NCBI GenBank assembly: GCA_036645955.1
Contig: JAVXND010000030.1
Location: 1 to 29,179 of the forward strand
From: Limiplasma sp036645955
GTDB lineage: Bacteria > Bacillota > Clostridia > Christensenellales > Aristaeellaceae
Direction: 5' to 3'
DNA length: 29,179 nt
Positions 15,434-23,089 of this stretch are shown here, piece after piece. The notes beneath the pieces were generated by a model. The model made no database searches. It had not been told where the DNA came from and was given only the letters and a program-made list of their open reading frames with translations. Position 1 is the first letter of the stretch. The number at the start of each line of letters is the position of its first letter. Position numbers and translations under genes: made by a program.

Positions 15434-15573
15434 AATATTGATTTTATCGTTCTACGCAGTTTTGGCGTTTACACACAATTCGGGATAGACCCTAACAAAT
15501 CGACAGTGTTCTTCTACATCTGTAGCGAGATATACTTCTCGTGACTTGTACCGGCATTACTGCTTATCTCCAG

Positions 15574-16683
15574 TCACTCTAATCCATCTAAAAGAACAAC
15601 ATCGTAAGAGCTTATATCTCCATGAGCAGTATCAACTTCTTCTGCACAGTATATTATTCTCAAACGCTTATCGACTTGCAAGAGCCTGGGCGTGCGGGCA
15701 TATTCATCAGGCGGTGTGTTGACCTCAATTGCTTGAAGCATTTCTCCGTTTTGATCCAAAGTAACAACTGAAAGCGTATGCAGATTATCATTAGCTAGTA
15801 ATGTATATGCGTCTTCAAATAGGATTGCATCCTCAAACCATGATTTCCCATTAAGCAAATAGATTTTATCCCACAGAACGCTTCCGTCGCTTTTTACATA
15901 TGTTGCACGCGCGCTATCACTGCTTTGCTCATCCGAATGGCGTTCTCCTCCATAGGCAAGAAACTCATCAATATCCGTTGGAATTAATCCCTGAAAAAAA
16001 GACATATTTCTTGAGGAATGAGTACGCACTGTTTTCAACTGGCCGCTTTCATCAATGAAAGAAGTCACAGCTTGCGCTATACCATTGATGTACGACGTGC
16101 CACTTCGATAAAGAGAGTGCTGAAAGGGCACTTGTACGCCAGTCCAAGGCATACCATCGGTGCATTTCCATATGATATCGAATGATTGATCCGTTAAAGC
16201 CACATATGGTTTTTCCCCGCCATATGCGAAAACCAGATATCCCTCACCATACGGCTGCACATAGTCAAAGCTGTTGGGGAAGGCAATCTCCGAAAGCGCC
16301 ATCGTATCTAGTGATACGCTCCATAAGCGGTATTGGTCATTGTTTTTCGATGTAACTACAATCGAATCAGTTGAACTGACATATATATTCGTAAAACGTT
16401 CTTCACTATATACTTTGTTTTTCTTCACTGCTCCATCTGGGCTGATACACAAAATCCACGCAGAAGCGGAGTCATCATGGTTTATCATGGAAAGCATACC
16501 ATCCGTGCTTGTTGTATATCCAACAACAACGATGCTCCCATCACTGAGGACGCCGCAATCAAGCATAACATCATCTCCACTACCGCCAAAGTATACTGCT
16601 TTTTCTTGTGCAAATGCGATGCTAGTGCATAAACATAAGCACATCACCATCCAACCGGCCACCGTTCTTCGCAATGAATTCAT
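15574..16683 (-). CDS. Secreted beta-propeller-like protein of unknown function
   Basis: I do not recognise a named family. The 369-aa product begins with a signal peptide (MNSLRRTVAGWMVMCLCLCT, cleavage probably after AFA near residue 25). The mature part starts KAVYFGGSGDDVMLDCGVLS. This GGSGDD...DGSIVVVGYT pattern resembles SBBP-type beta-propeller repeats, and similar short strands recur (VLWDKIYLLNG, DQNGEMLQAIEV). The rest is rich in aromatic and Asp/Ser residues, as in extracellular propellers. No lipobox Cys is placed for lipid anchoring. ATG 16683 is preceded by AAAGGCGG. It is alone on the minus strand inside the AT-rich island, between the two 55-bp direct repeats. Export is well supported; the role is unknown. 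Confidence 0.7.
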   Translation of the reverse strand: MNSLRRTVAGWMVMCLCLCTSIAFAQEKAVYFGGSGDDVMLDCGVLSDGSIVVVGYTTSTDGMLSMINHDDSASAWILCISPDGAVKKNKVYSEERFTNIYVSSTDSIVVTSKNNDQYRLWSVSLDTMALSEIAFPNSFDYVQPYGEGYLVFAYGGEKPYVALTDQSFDIIWKCTDGMPWTGVQVPFQHSLYRSGTSYINGIAQAVTSFIDESGQLKTVRTHSSRNMSFFQGLIPTDIDEFLAYGGERHSDEQSSDSARATYVKSDGSVLWDKIYLLNGKSWFEDAILFEDAYTLLANDNLHTLSVVTLDQNGEMLQAIEVNTPPDEYARTPRLLQVDKRLRIIYCAEEVDTAHGDISSYDVVLLDGLE

Positions 16684-16849
16684 TTCAAAAAACCGCCTTT
16701 CATTTTTTACATTCTACACTCATTCATCAGACATCATTTTAGGCTTGATGCTGTGCTGCATCACAGCATCACTCTCTTCCACCAGAAATTAAACGTTCTG
16801 AGTATGCTAAATCATCCCAGTAAAATAGTGCTGTTTCTTATCATGATTA

Positions 16850-16959
16850 GGGTGACAAAAGCACATTTTCACCTTGCCTAGTACCACCCATTGTGCTAGT
16901 TTCCTTTTCATTGTACAATGGGTGGTACTAAATTCTACTAAAATGTGCTTTTGGCATCC
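16850..16959. repeat. Near-palindrome of about 110 bp (MITE-like or bidirectional hairpin)
   Basis: Two nested arm pairs: CAAAAGCACATTTT (16856-16869) with AAAATGTGCTTTTG (16940-16953), and AGTACCACCCATTGT (16880-16894) with ACAATGGGTGGTACT (16915-16929). Both are perfect, separated by unpaired bases, with a 20-nt central loop. Outside, GGGTGA and GCATCC continue the symmetry imperfectly. It has no coding capacity. It looks like a small non-autonomous element or a strong RNA hairpin. Confidence 0.8.
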
Positions 16960-16969
16960 GTATCACTAT

Positions 16970-17024
16970 ATTGATTGTGGATGCACGAAAACGTGGCCGA
17001 ACGTCGTTATATGGAAAACACTAG
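16970..17024. repeat. 55-bp direct repeat, copy 2
   Basis: Partner of 15262-15316, 48 of 55 bases identical. This copy ends 21 bp before the ATG at 17046, so it forms the upstream region of that gene. I cannot assign a standard -35/-10 pair within it. Confidence 0.85.
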
Positions 17025-17045
17025 AAAATTTTTGGAGGTAATGAA

Positions 17046-17399
17046 ATGAAACGAAAGTCTCAACGCTCGCTTCTCTTCGCAGTCAATATCGCTTTTCTTG
17101 TCTTGTTGTTTTATTCAAATGTGTCGTATGCGGCTATCATCAAACCTCCCAAGAGTGTGGATAGTCCATTGACCGAAAGTGAGATTGTCGAAAAAGCCAA
17201 TGCTGCTGTTGCTGCGAATGGCTATAATCTTGCCCAACTTCCATTGCTGGAAACGAAAGCCACATTAGCCTATAACGATAATGATAAATCATATGAGTGG
17301 ATTGTTTCTCATATCGTTGAAAACGAAGCCGAACCTTATTTGGTCACAATTGTCAATACTGCGGGAACTGGTGAAGTCCTTCAGTGTATTAAAAACTAG
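17046..17399 (+). CDS. Small secreted PepSY-like protein
   Basis: A 117-aa hypothetical protein with a signal peptide (basic MKRKSQRS, hydrophobic to about residue 27, cleavage near SYA). After a short linker it has one alpha-beta unit: TESEIVEKANAAVAANGY, then ETKATLAYNDNDKSYEWIVS, then PYLVTIVNTAGTGEVLQCIK. The pattern of helix, strand with W-x-V, and strand ending T-G-E-V-L matches the general layout of PepSY-type domains, which often inhibit or modulate extracellular proteins. This is a shape-based guess. ATG 17046 follows TGGAGGT at a 7-nt gap. Upstream lies the direct repeat; 100 bp downstream is a second secreted PepSY-like gene, probably related in function. Confidence 0.65.
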   Translation: MKRKSQRSLLFAVNIAFLVLLFYSNVSYAAIIKPPKSVDSPLTESEIVEKANAAVAANGYNLAQLPLLETKATLAYNDNDKSYEWIVSHIVENEAEPYLVTIVNTAGTGEVLQCIKN

Positions 17400-17426
17400 T
17401 ATCATGTGCTTTGTGTCTTGACGGTC

Positions 17427-17457
17427 GAAAACAGACATTCTAGCGGCTTCTGTTTTC
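17427..17457 (+). terminator. Hairpin between the two PepSY-like genes
   Basis: GAAAACAGA (17427-17435) and TCTGTTTTC (17449-17457) form a perfect 9-bp stem with a 13-nt loop, 28 bp after the stop codon. The 3' arm supplies a TTTT but no longer T-run follows, so it may be an attenuator or an mRNA end rather than a strong terminator. Confidence 0.4.
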
Positions 17458-17474
17458 ATTGAAAGCTACGCCGA

Positions 17475-17492
17475 CTGCCGCATCGGCAGGAG
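17475..17492 (+). promoter_or_regulatory. Hairpin touching the ribosome binding site of the 17499 gene
   Basis: CTGCCG-CAT-CGGCAG (17475-17489) is a perfect 6-bp stem. Its last bases overlap AGGAG (17488-17492), the Shine-Dalgarno for ATG 17499. Partial masking of the site is possible. Confidence 0.4.
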
Positions 17493-17498
17493 ATTTCC

Positions 17499-18680
17499 AT
17501 GAAAAAATTTTTTCTTTCCTTGGTGCTGTTAATTTGCACCTGTACTCTTTCTTTTGCAAGAGGAGAAGCCCCGTTGCCTTCAGCATCTGGAAATTCCAAC
17601 GCATATTTAGAACAAGTTTATCATCTGTTTTCCGAAAATGGTGAATATCTGGATTGGCCCCTTGAGACAAAGCAGGAATGGATTCGACTTATGCCAATTA
17701 AGCAGGATTTCAGTTCATCGGAAGAAGCGATTGATCATTTTGTTGCGAAAAAGTACGGAAAGGGAGATATACAAACAGTCAGCATTTTTTATGTTTTGGA
17801 AGATGAATGGGGTGACGATTTCTTTTGGTCGCTGGAGCAACGGGCTCAATTCTCTGAATGGACAGTTCAATACTTTTCGAGTGAGCAATGGGATATAAGC
17901 CTTTGCTGCATACCCGACGCCAATGTCATTTCGCCTGAAGATGCTGTTCAGATTGCGTGGGAGGCGGTCAGCGCCGCAGAAAATTTACCATCAAATCTAA
18001 AAGATACCGAATTTGTCTATAGCATTTCATACGGCGTTGGACGTATCTATGCAGCGGACTATCCTCCCTACTATACAATCAATTTCGGTATTCCTTTGGC
18101 TGAAAAAGATGACCAGCGAGAACCCATTACGCCCTATTATGAATGCAATGTATCAAATTTAGGGGAGGTAATGGACAGCAGCTATTTTCGCGCAACCGAG
18201 TCCCCTGACGAAAGCAAGGGAACACAATCAAACTTTGATCCCTTGAACTATGGCGAACACTTTGGCGAATGGGATTTGGATCAAAAGGCAGATTTTTCTG
18301 CTGAATGGAAGCCGTTTATGGATGAATACCTGACAAGTCATCCCGATTATCGAGGTTTCTATTATTATGAAACGCTGTACACATATGGACTTCCCTCCAA
18401 TAGTGACATTTCTCGGAATCAAGCAGCAGAAATAGCAAAAAGCGCTGCACAACAGATCGGGGCTTCGGATGATTATCTGGAAAGAGCGGATGCACATTTC
18501 TATTTTGATGTATCAAATCCAAAGGAGCCACTATGGAAAGTGTATTGGTCAACGATTTTTTCAGCAAATGCAAAATATCAAGATGCATTGGGATACTTTG
18601 TTGTTATTTCCGCACAATCAGGCAACATACTTGATGCCCGTATATATGAGCCAGGTGAACAGTTGGAAAATTTCAGATAA
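17499..18680 (+). CDS. Secreted protein with three internal W-[SDP]-L repeats and PepSY-like C-terminus
   Basis: A 393-aa secreted protein without a known name. The signal peptide is MKKFFLSLVLLICTCTLSFA. Three similar modules follow, each opening with a Trp-x-Leu-x-x-K/R motif (DWPLETKQEW near residue 51; FWSLEQRAQFSEW near 108; EWDLDQKADFSAEW near 253). The second and third then reach a P...xIS..xA..IA or VQIAWEAV helix (VISPEDAVQIAWEAV; DISRNQAAEIAKSAA). The end, LWKVYWSTIF to GYFVVISAQSGNILDARIYE, is typical of PepSY-like strands. AGGAG precedes ATG 17499. It follows the smaller PepSY-like gene by 99 bp. An inverted gene fragment just downstream carries the same W-S-L module, so this family has been duplicated locally. 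The function is unknown. Confidence 0.72.
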   Translation: MKKFFLSLVLLICTCTLSFARGEAPLPSASGNSNAYLEQVYHLFSENGEYLDWPLETKQEWIRLMPIKQDFSSSEEAIDHFVAKKYGKGDIQTVSIFYVLEDEWGDDFFWSLEQRAQFSEWTVQYFSSEQWDISLCCIPDANVISPEDAVQIAWEAVSAAENLPSNLKDTEFVYSISYGVGRIYAADYPPYYTINFGIPLAEKDDQREPITPYYECNVSNLGEVMDSSYFRATESPDESKGTQSNFDPLNYGEHFGEWDLDQKADFSAEWKPFMDEYLTSHPDYRGFYYYETLYTYGLPSNSDISRNQAAEIAKSAAQQIGASDDYLERADAHFYFDVSNPKEPLWKVYWSTIFSANAKYQDALGYFVVISAQSGNILDARIYEPGEQLENFR

Positions 18681-18689
18681 CGGGAAGTA

Positions 18690-18866
18690 TATTGCCTTCT
18701 CCTGTGATATGTCCTTTGCTTCGGGTATCGTGCCAATCCATGTTTCCCATTGCTGCGGATGATTCTTTAGATATAACTGCGATACCCATGCCTGCTGCTC
18801 CAGCGACCAAGCGTGTTGCGGACCCAATTCAACAATAGCGCCCAGTTTTGCCAGTTCCTCTAAAAC
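18690..18866 (-). pseudogene. Inverted fragment of a W-S-L-module secreted protein gene
   Basis: On the minus strand an open stretch encodes VLEELAKLGAIVELGPQHAW, then SLEQQAWVSQLY, then ETWIGTIPEAKDISQEKAI. The W-S-L-E-Q-x-A opening and the P-x-x-x-D-I-S-x-x-x-A ending match the repeat modules of the 17499 protein. It has no start codon with a ribosome binding site, no signal peptide, and runs into unrelated sequence (YFPLSEIF) before a stop. I read it as a remnant of a paralogous gene left in opposite orientation by a rearrangement. Confidence 0.5.
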
Positions 18867-18891
18867 GCTAGATGATTATAAAAACGACTAT

Positions 18892-19161
18892 GTGATCTAT
18901 CAATACGCAACAGATGACGCTGAGATTCTTACTGGGTTTCTGAGCGAAGTGCTCCAAACCTATTATTACGGAATGTCTAAGAATGATTTGGAAATGAAGA
19001 AATGGACGGATGCTTTTACGGCACTTTGTGAAACGGCTAAAAAAGACGAGAAACTCAAGCATGCATTAGAGCCAATGTCCCGCAGTATTGAATTTATCGA
19101 TCAACTCGATTCTGAAGAAGGAATGAATTGGTTCAAGCAGAATATAGACAAAGCAGAATAA
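18892..19161 (+). CDS. Hypothetical protein, probably a 5'-truncated gene
   Basis: An 89-codon frame from a GTG at 18892 encodes an acidic, helical product (DDAEILTGFLSEVLQTYYYG; MNWFKQNIDKAE at the end) with no family I recognise and no signal peptide. No Shine-Dalgarno precedes the GTG. The same frame stays open upstream to 18763 with plausible residues (LDDYKNDY) but no ATG, across the inverted gene fragment. The simplest reading is the 3' part of a gene cut by the rearrangement seen at 18690-18866. It could also be a functional short ORF started from another site. Confidence 0.4.
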   Translation: MIYQYATDDAEILTGFLSEVLQTYYYGMSKNDLEMKKWTDAFTALCETAKKDEKLKHALEPMSRSIEFIDQLDSEEGMNWFKQNIDKAE

Positions 19162-19183
19162 AAATGATACAATTGATGAATCG

Positions 19184-19201
19184 TTACGAAAGTATTACGA
19201 A
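19184..19201. promoter_or_regulatory. Paired TTACGAA sites one helical turn apart
   Basis: TTACGAA occurs at 19184-19190 and 19195-19201, 11 bp apart, immediately before the AAAGGAGG of the SpoIID-domain gene. Same-face spacing suits an operator. No regulator is identified, and it could be chance. Confidence 0.3.
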
Positions 19202-19225
19202 TTAACCAAAGGAGGCCGCTACACC

Positions 19226-22200
19226 ATGCCAGAGCATGCTTTGCAGAAAGTACGAAAGATAGCCGTTGCCTTGCTTTGCATGCTGGTGCTAAGCGGCGGC
19301 GTTTTTTCCGTTGCTTTTGGCAGCTCTGTTGAAAATGTACAGGTGATGTCCGCGCCGCTTACGGTAAGAAGCAATGCGACCAATGGCATGGTGCGCGTCT
19401 ATCTTTCGTCGCTTGGCAACCCCAGCACACTGGACTTAACCGTTGTGGGCAGCTACAGCATCAACGGCAATACAAACCAATCCATTTCAAGCGGAAGCAG
19501 CTTGACCGTTGGCTTTAGCAGCTCTACAGGCGCCATTACGCTTACCCATAATGGTACAAAAACCAATATGGGTACCTTTTTTACCTTGCGCCGACATAGC
19601 GCCTCGGGTGTGAATGGCATCAAAATCAGACAGGCCAGAGAGAGCAACAACCCGTATCCGGGCGATCTTTCCTTCCGCGCGGTTTCAAATGGCGGTTCCT
19701 ATAAGCTTTATACCATTGCGCATATCTATATTGAAAACTACCTTTACGGTGTTTTGCCGTATGAAATGGGCAATTCCACCAATCTTGAGGCGCTCAAAGC
19801 ACAAGCGGTCGCCGCGCGTACCTACACTGTGCGCATGATGGAAAGCCGCGCTTCCTCCAATTATGATGTGGTAGATACCACCAGCGATCAGGTATATCGC
19901 GGCACGCCCTCGGGCAATGCAAACTGTGTGGCGGCGGTGGATGGTACCAAGGGCATTGTGCTTATGAATGGCTCCAGCTATACCGCCACCTACTATTCTG
20001 CCAGCAATGGCGGACAAACCGAGTCCATCAAGAATGCTTGGGGTACCAATGGCTACAATTACATGGTTGTGAAGGATGATCCCTTTGATTTGGCAAACCC
20101 AAGCTCTACCGTCAAAAGAACCACCTTGAACGCGAACCTTTCAAGCGGTTCCAACCATGCGGCTCTTATGAATTTGCTTCAATCAAAGGTGGTATCCAAG
20201 CTAAGAAGCAGCGGATACGGCAATGCAAACGCATCCAATACCACGCTTCAAACGCTCAAGAGCGTTACGCCGCATTCGCCTAAATTTGCCGCGCCCAGCA
20301 GGCTGTACCAAAAGATGGACTTTACCATTGTTGCTTCTGTGAATGGCTCGCAAGCAACGGTTACCGTAACCTGCGGAATTTTTGATGAGCTGGAAAGCAT
20401 GCTTTCCATGGGCATTCAATCCTCCAAAAACGAGCTTTGGAGCGTTAAAAAGAGCGGGACAAGCTTTATACTGGAAGCACGGCGTTTTGGGCACGGGCTT
20501 GGACTCAGCCAACGCGGCGCTATGTACATGGCTAAGCTTGGCTATACCTATGATCAAATTTTGGGCTTCTATTATAACCAGTGCAAGCGTGTGCGGCATA
20601 GCTTCACAAACACCATTCTAACCGAAAGCGGCGATACACAAACCACCATTGAAGACCCTGCCGAGCTTGGGGAGGATACATCCTCCGCCTGCAAAGGCAC
20701 GGTCAAGCTGCTCAACGCAAGCGCCGCCTTGGCAATCCGCAAAGGCAAGGATATAGGGAGCGAGCTCATCGGCACGGCAAGCAACGGCGCAATTTTGGAT
20801 GTGCTTGCGACGGATGGCACCTGGTGCTTTGTACGCTTTGGAAATGTAAAGGGCTATGTACCTGCGAATGCATTGCAAATAACGGGTACGCCCACAGGCA
20901 GTGAGGAAAGCGCCAGCACCTTGCTAGGCTTTGCCACCGTGACCGCGAATGATTTTGTGAATTTGCGTGAGGAGGCGAGCACAAGCGCGCGCGTGATTTC
21001 AACTGCGCCCGCAGGTGCGGTGCTTACCGTGCTGAGCCAATCGGGTTCGTGGGCTTATGTGCAATACAATGCTACGGTTGCTTATGTGAACGCGGGCTAT
21101 ATTTCCGCCGTCAGCACAACGTACCCCTCCAAGGTGGTATCCACAGGCAGTGCAACGGCCACTGTTGCCACAGAGGATGGAACAGGCTTTGTGAACCTTC
21201 GCGCCTCTGCTTCTACGGATGCGGAGGTGCTCATGACCCTGCCTCAAGGTACGCAGGTGACCATCACCTCGGACGATGGCTCATGGTGTATGGTGACCTA
21301 TAACGGGGTGTCTGGCTACTTGCTTTCAGAATTTTTGACCTACAGCGGGGATAGCTTGGATCACAACGAAAGCGGCGGCACAGGGGGCGAACCCCCCGAT
21401 CAAAAGCCCGACGGCGGAGGCGGCGGCGGGAGCGTTCCTGTGAATAAGGCAGTGGTAAACACCGCGAGCGGTTCCCTCAACATGCGCTCGGAAGCCAAGG
21501 CGGGCAGCAGGATACTCACCACCATTCCACGCGGCGCGGAGGTGGAGGTAACTGAAATTGGGAACACATGGTGCGGCGTGAACTATGGCGGCTTGAGCGG
21601 CTATGTTATGACAAGCTTTCTGGCTTTTACGCCAGGGGGAGAACAGCCCAAGCCGCCCACACCTGAAAACAGCGGTTCTGCCGTGGTAACCACGCAGAGC
21701 GGAAGCCTCAATCTGCGTGAACAGGGGCGTGCAGGCAGTACCATTTTAAGAACCATTCCACAGTATGCAACGGTAGCCGTGCTGGAACGCGGCGCGCAAT
21801 GGTGCAAAGTGAATTATCAGGAAACAGTGGGCTATGTGATGACTGTGTTTTTAACCTTTGCGGATGAAAGCACGGGCACGCCGCCGCCAGCAACGCCAGC
21901 GCCATCCCTCACGCCAACGCCAGATGGGGGAGAAGGCGGCGGCGAAGGGGATGTCAACAATCCCGATGTGCCCATTACGCCAGATCCGGGCACGGACGAT
22001 ACCCTTTATGCAACGGTTACCACCGTTTCAGGCTCGCTCAACCTGCGAAGCGATGCACTTCCCGGAAGCAATGTCATTGGACGCATTCCCAAGGGTGCAA
22101 CCATTATCATTACCCAACAGCTGGCCGCGTGGAGCCAAACCACCTATGGCGGGCAGCAGGGTTATGTCATGAACGCATACCTCACCTTCCGTCAAGGCAA

Positions 22201-23089
22201 ACCGCAGGAGGAAGCGGAGGGTGATACCGCAGTGGTCAATACGGCCTCTGGTTCGCTCAACCTGCGCACGGAGCCGTCCAGAAGCGCGGGCGTTATTGCG
22301 AGCATTCCTCAATATGCAACCGTAAGCGTACAGCAACGCGGCGCCGCTTGGTGCGCCATTGGTTATCAAGGCTATTTTGGCTACGTGATGACGGAATTCC
22401 TATCCTTCAGGGAGAATACGCCTGCGCCAACGGGCAGTATCAGCCCCAGCCCCAGCCCCAGCCCTACCCTTACGCCTGAACCGCCTAAGGTTGAAGGCAC
22501 ACCCCAACCAACAGTCACAAACGAGCCGCAGGCAACCCCGCCAGCTCTGCAAACCGCTTATGTGGCCACTGCATCGGGGTCGCTGAACCTGCGTGTACGG
22601 GCGGAGGGCAACAGCCCAATCATCACAAAAATGCCGCAGGGAGCCGCCGTAAGCGTGCTCAACCATGGGCAGAAATGGTGCTTGGTGAGGTATGATGGTT
22701 TGGACGGCTATGCCATGACGGAGTTTTTGCGCTTCGATGGCACAGCGCCCGTTTTGCCAAGCAATCCACAAACCGCCGTACCCGTACCCAAGCCTGAGCC
22801 CACCCCCGAACAAGGCGGCACAGGCTCGTCGGAGCCTTCGGGAGAAACGGCATTCGATATCACATTGGCCGCGCCAGCGTCCCAAACCCTTGCGGTGGTG
22901 ATCCCCAAGGCGAATGAAAACACACTGACCCTTTGGTCGGAATGCTCTGAAAACAGCAAAGCCGTGATCGGCGTGCCCCAACAGGAGCAAGTAGAGGTGA
23001 TTCTGCAAGGGGTTACTTGGTGCTTGGTGCAATATGGAAATGAGCAGGGCTATTGCTTGACAAGGAATTTGAACCTATGGATAGTATAA
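19226..23089 (+). CDS. SpoIID/LytB-domain cell-wall protein with about nine SH3b repeats
   Basis: Large exported cell-wall protein, 1287 aa. A signal or anchor segment (about residues 12-32) is followed by a SpoIID/LytB domain (about 160-470) with LYGVLPYEMGNSTNLEALKA and QAVAARTYTVRMM. This domain in SpoIID is a lytic transglycosylase acting on glycan stripped of stem peptides during engulfment. The C-terminal two thirds hold SH3b modules at about residues 491, 570, 642, 741, 818, 928, 1002, 1111 and a degenerate one near 1213. Each has S/V-x-N-x-R, a W-C core and G-Y-V-M-T-x-F-L. They are separated by Gly- or Pro/Thr-rich linkers, including a PSPSPSPT run near 1075. SH3b arrays usually bind wall peptides. 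ATG 19226 follows AAAGGAGG. The length far exceeds classical SpoIID (about 340 aa), so it may be a vegetative or spore-wall remodelling enzyme. Confidence 0.88.
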   Translation: MPEHALQKVRKIAVALLCMLVLSGGVFSVAFGSSVENVQVMSAPLTVRSNATNGMVRVYLSSLGNPSTLDLTVVGSYSINGNTNQSISSGSSLTVGFSSSTGAITLTHNGTKTNMGTFFTLRRHSASGVNGIKIRQARESNNPYPGDLSFRAVSNGGSYKLYTIAHIYIENYLYGVLPYEMGNSTNLEALKAQAVAARTYTVRMMESRASSNYDVVDTTSDQVYRGTPSGNANCVAAVDGTKGIVLMNGSSYTATYYSASNGGQTESIKNAWGTNGYNYMVVKDDPFDLANPSSTVKRTTLNANLSSGSNHAALMNLLQSKVVSKLRSSGYGNANASNTTLQTLKSVTPHSPKFAAPSRLYQKMDFTIVASVNGSQATVTVTCGIFDELESMLSMGIQSSKNELWSVKKSGTSFILEARRFGHGLGLSQRGAMYMAKLGYTYDQILGFYYNQCKRVRHSFTNTILTESGDTQTTIEDPAELGEDTSSACKGTVKLLNASAALAIRKGKDIGSELIGTASNGAILDVLATDGTWCFVRFGNVKGYVPANALQITGTPTGSEESASTLLGFATVTANDFVNLREEASTSARVISTAPAGAVLTVLSQSGSWAYVQYNATVAYVNAGYISAVSTTYPSKVVSTGSATATVATEDGTGFVNLRASASTDAEVLMTLPQGTQVTITSDDGSWCMVTYNGVSGYLLSEFLTYSGDSLDHNESGGTGGEPPDQKPDGGGGGGSVPVNKAVVNTASGSLNMRSEAKAGSRILTTIPRGAEVEVTEIGNTWCGVNYGGLSGYVMTSFLAFTPGGEQPKPPTPENSGSAVVTTQSGSLNLREQGRAGSTILRTIPQYATVAVLERGAQWCKVNYQETVGYVMTVFLTFADESTGTPPPATPAPSLTPTPDGGEGGGEGDVNNPDVPITPDPGTDDTLYATVTTVSGSLNLRSDALPGSNVIGRIPKGATIIITQQLAAWSQTTYGGQQGYVMNAYLTFRQGKPQEEAEGDTAVVNTASGSLNLRTEPSRSAGVIASIPQYATVSVQQRGAAWCAIGYQGYFGYVMTEFLSFRENTPAPTGSISPSPSPSPTLTPEPPKVEGTPQPTVTNEPQATPPALQTAYVATASGSLNLRVRAEGNSPIITKMPQGAAVSVLNHGQKWCLVRYDGLDGYAMTEFLRFDGTAPVLPSNPQTAVPVPKPEPTPEQGGTGSSEPSGETAFDITLAAPASQTLAVVIPKANENTLTLWSECSENSKAVIGVPQQEQVEVILQGVTWCLVQYGNEQGYCLTRNLNLWIV

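Larger units (their letters stand above)
15246..15573. other. Non-coding gap after spoIVFB with repeat and two hairpins
   Basis: Holds the direct repeat copy, the inverted repeats at 15330-15370 and 15404-15433, and then about 140 bp in which I see nothing. A 67-codon open frame at 15341-15544 has no ribosome binding site or recognisable sequence and crosses the hairpins, so I do not call it a gene. Confidence 0.6.
16684..17045. other. Intergenic region between divergent secreted-protein genes
   Basis: Holds the large near-palindrome (16850-16959), the second direct repeat copy (16970-17024) and GGAGG (17034-17038) for the 17046 gene. The part next to the minus-strand gene includes a TAGAAT-like -10 (plus 16711-16716) without a convincing -35. 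Nothing else is recognisable. Confidence 0.5.

Noticed and set aside
15341..15544. 67-codon open frame after spoIVFB
   Set aside because: No ribosome binding site, odd composition, and it crosses two hairpins.
16970..17024. Sigma-F/G or sigma-A promoter inside the direct repeat
   Set aside because: GGAAAACAC lacks key bases of the sigma-F/G -10, and no -35/-10 pair with proper spacing was found.
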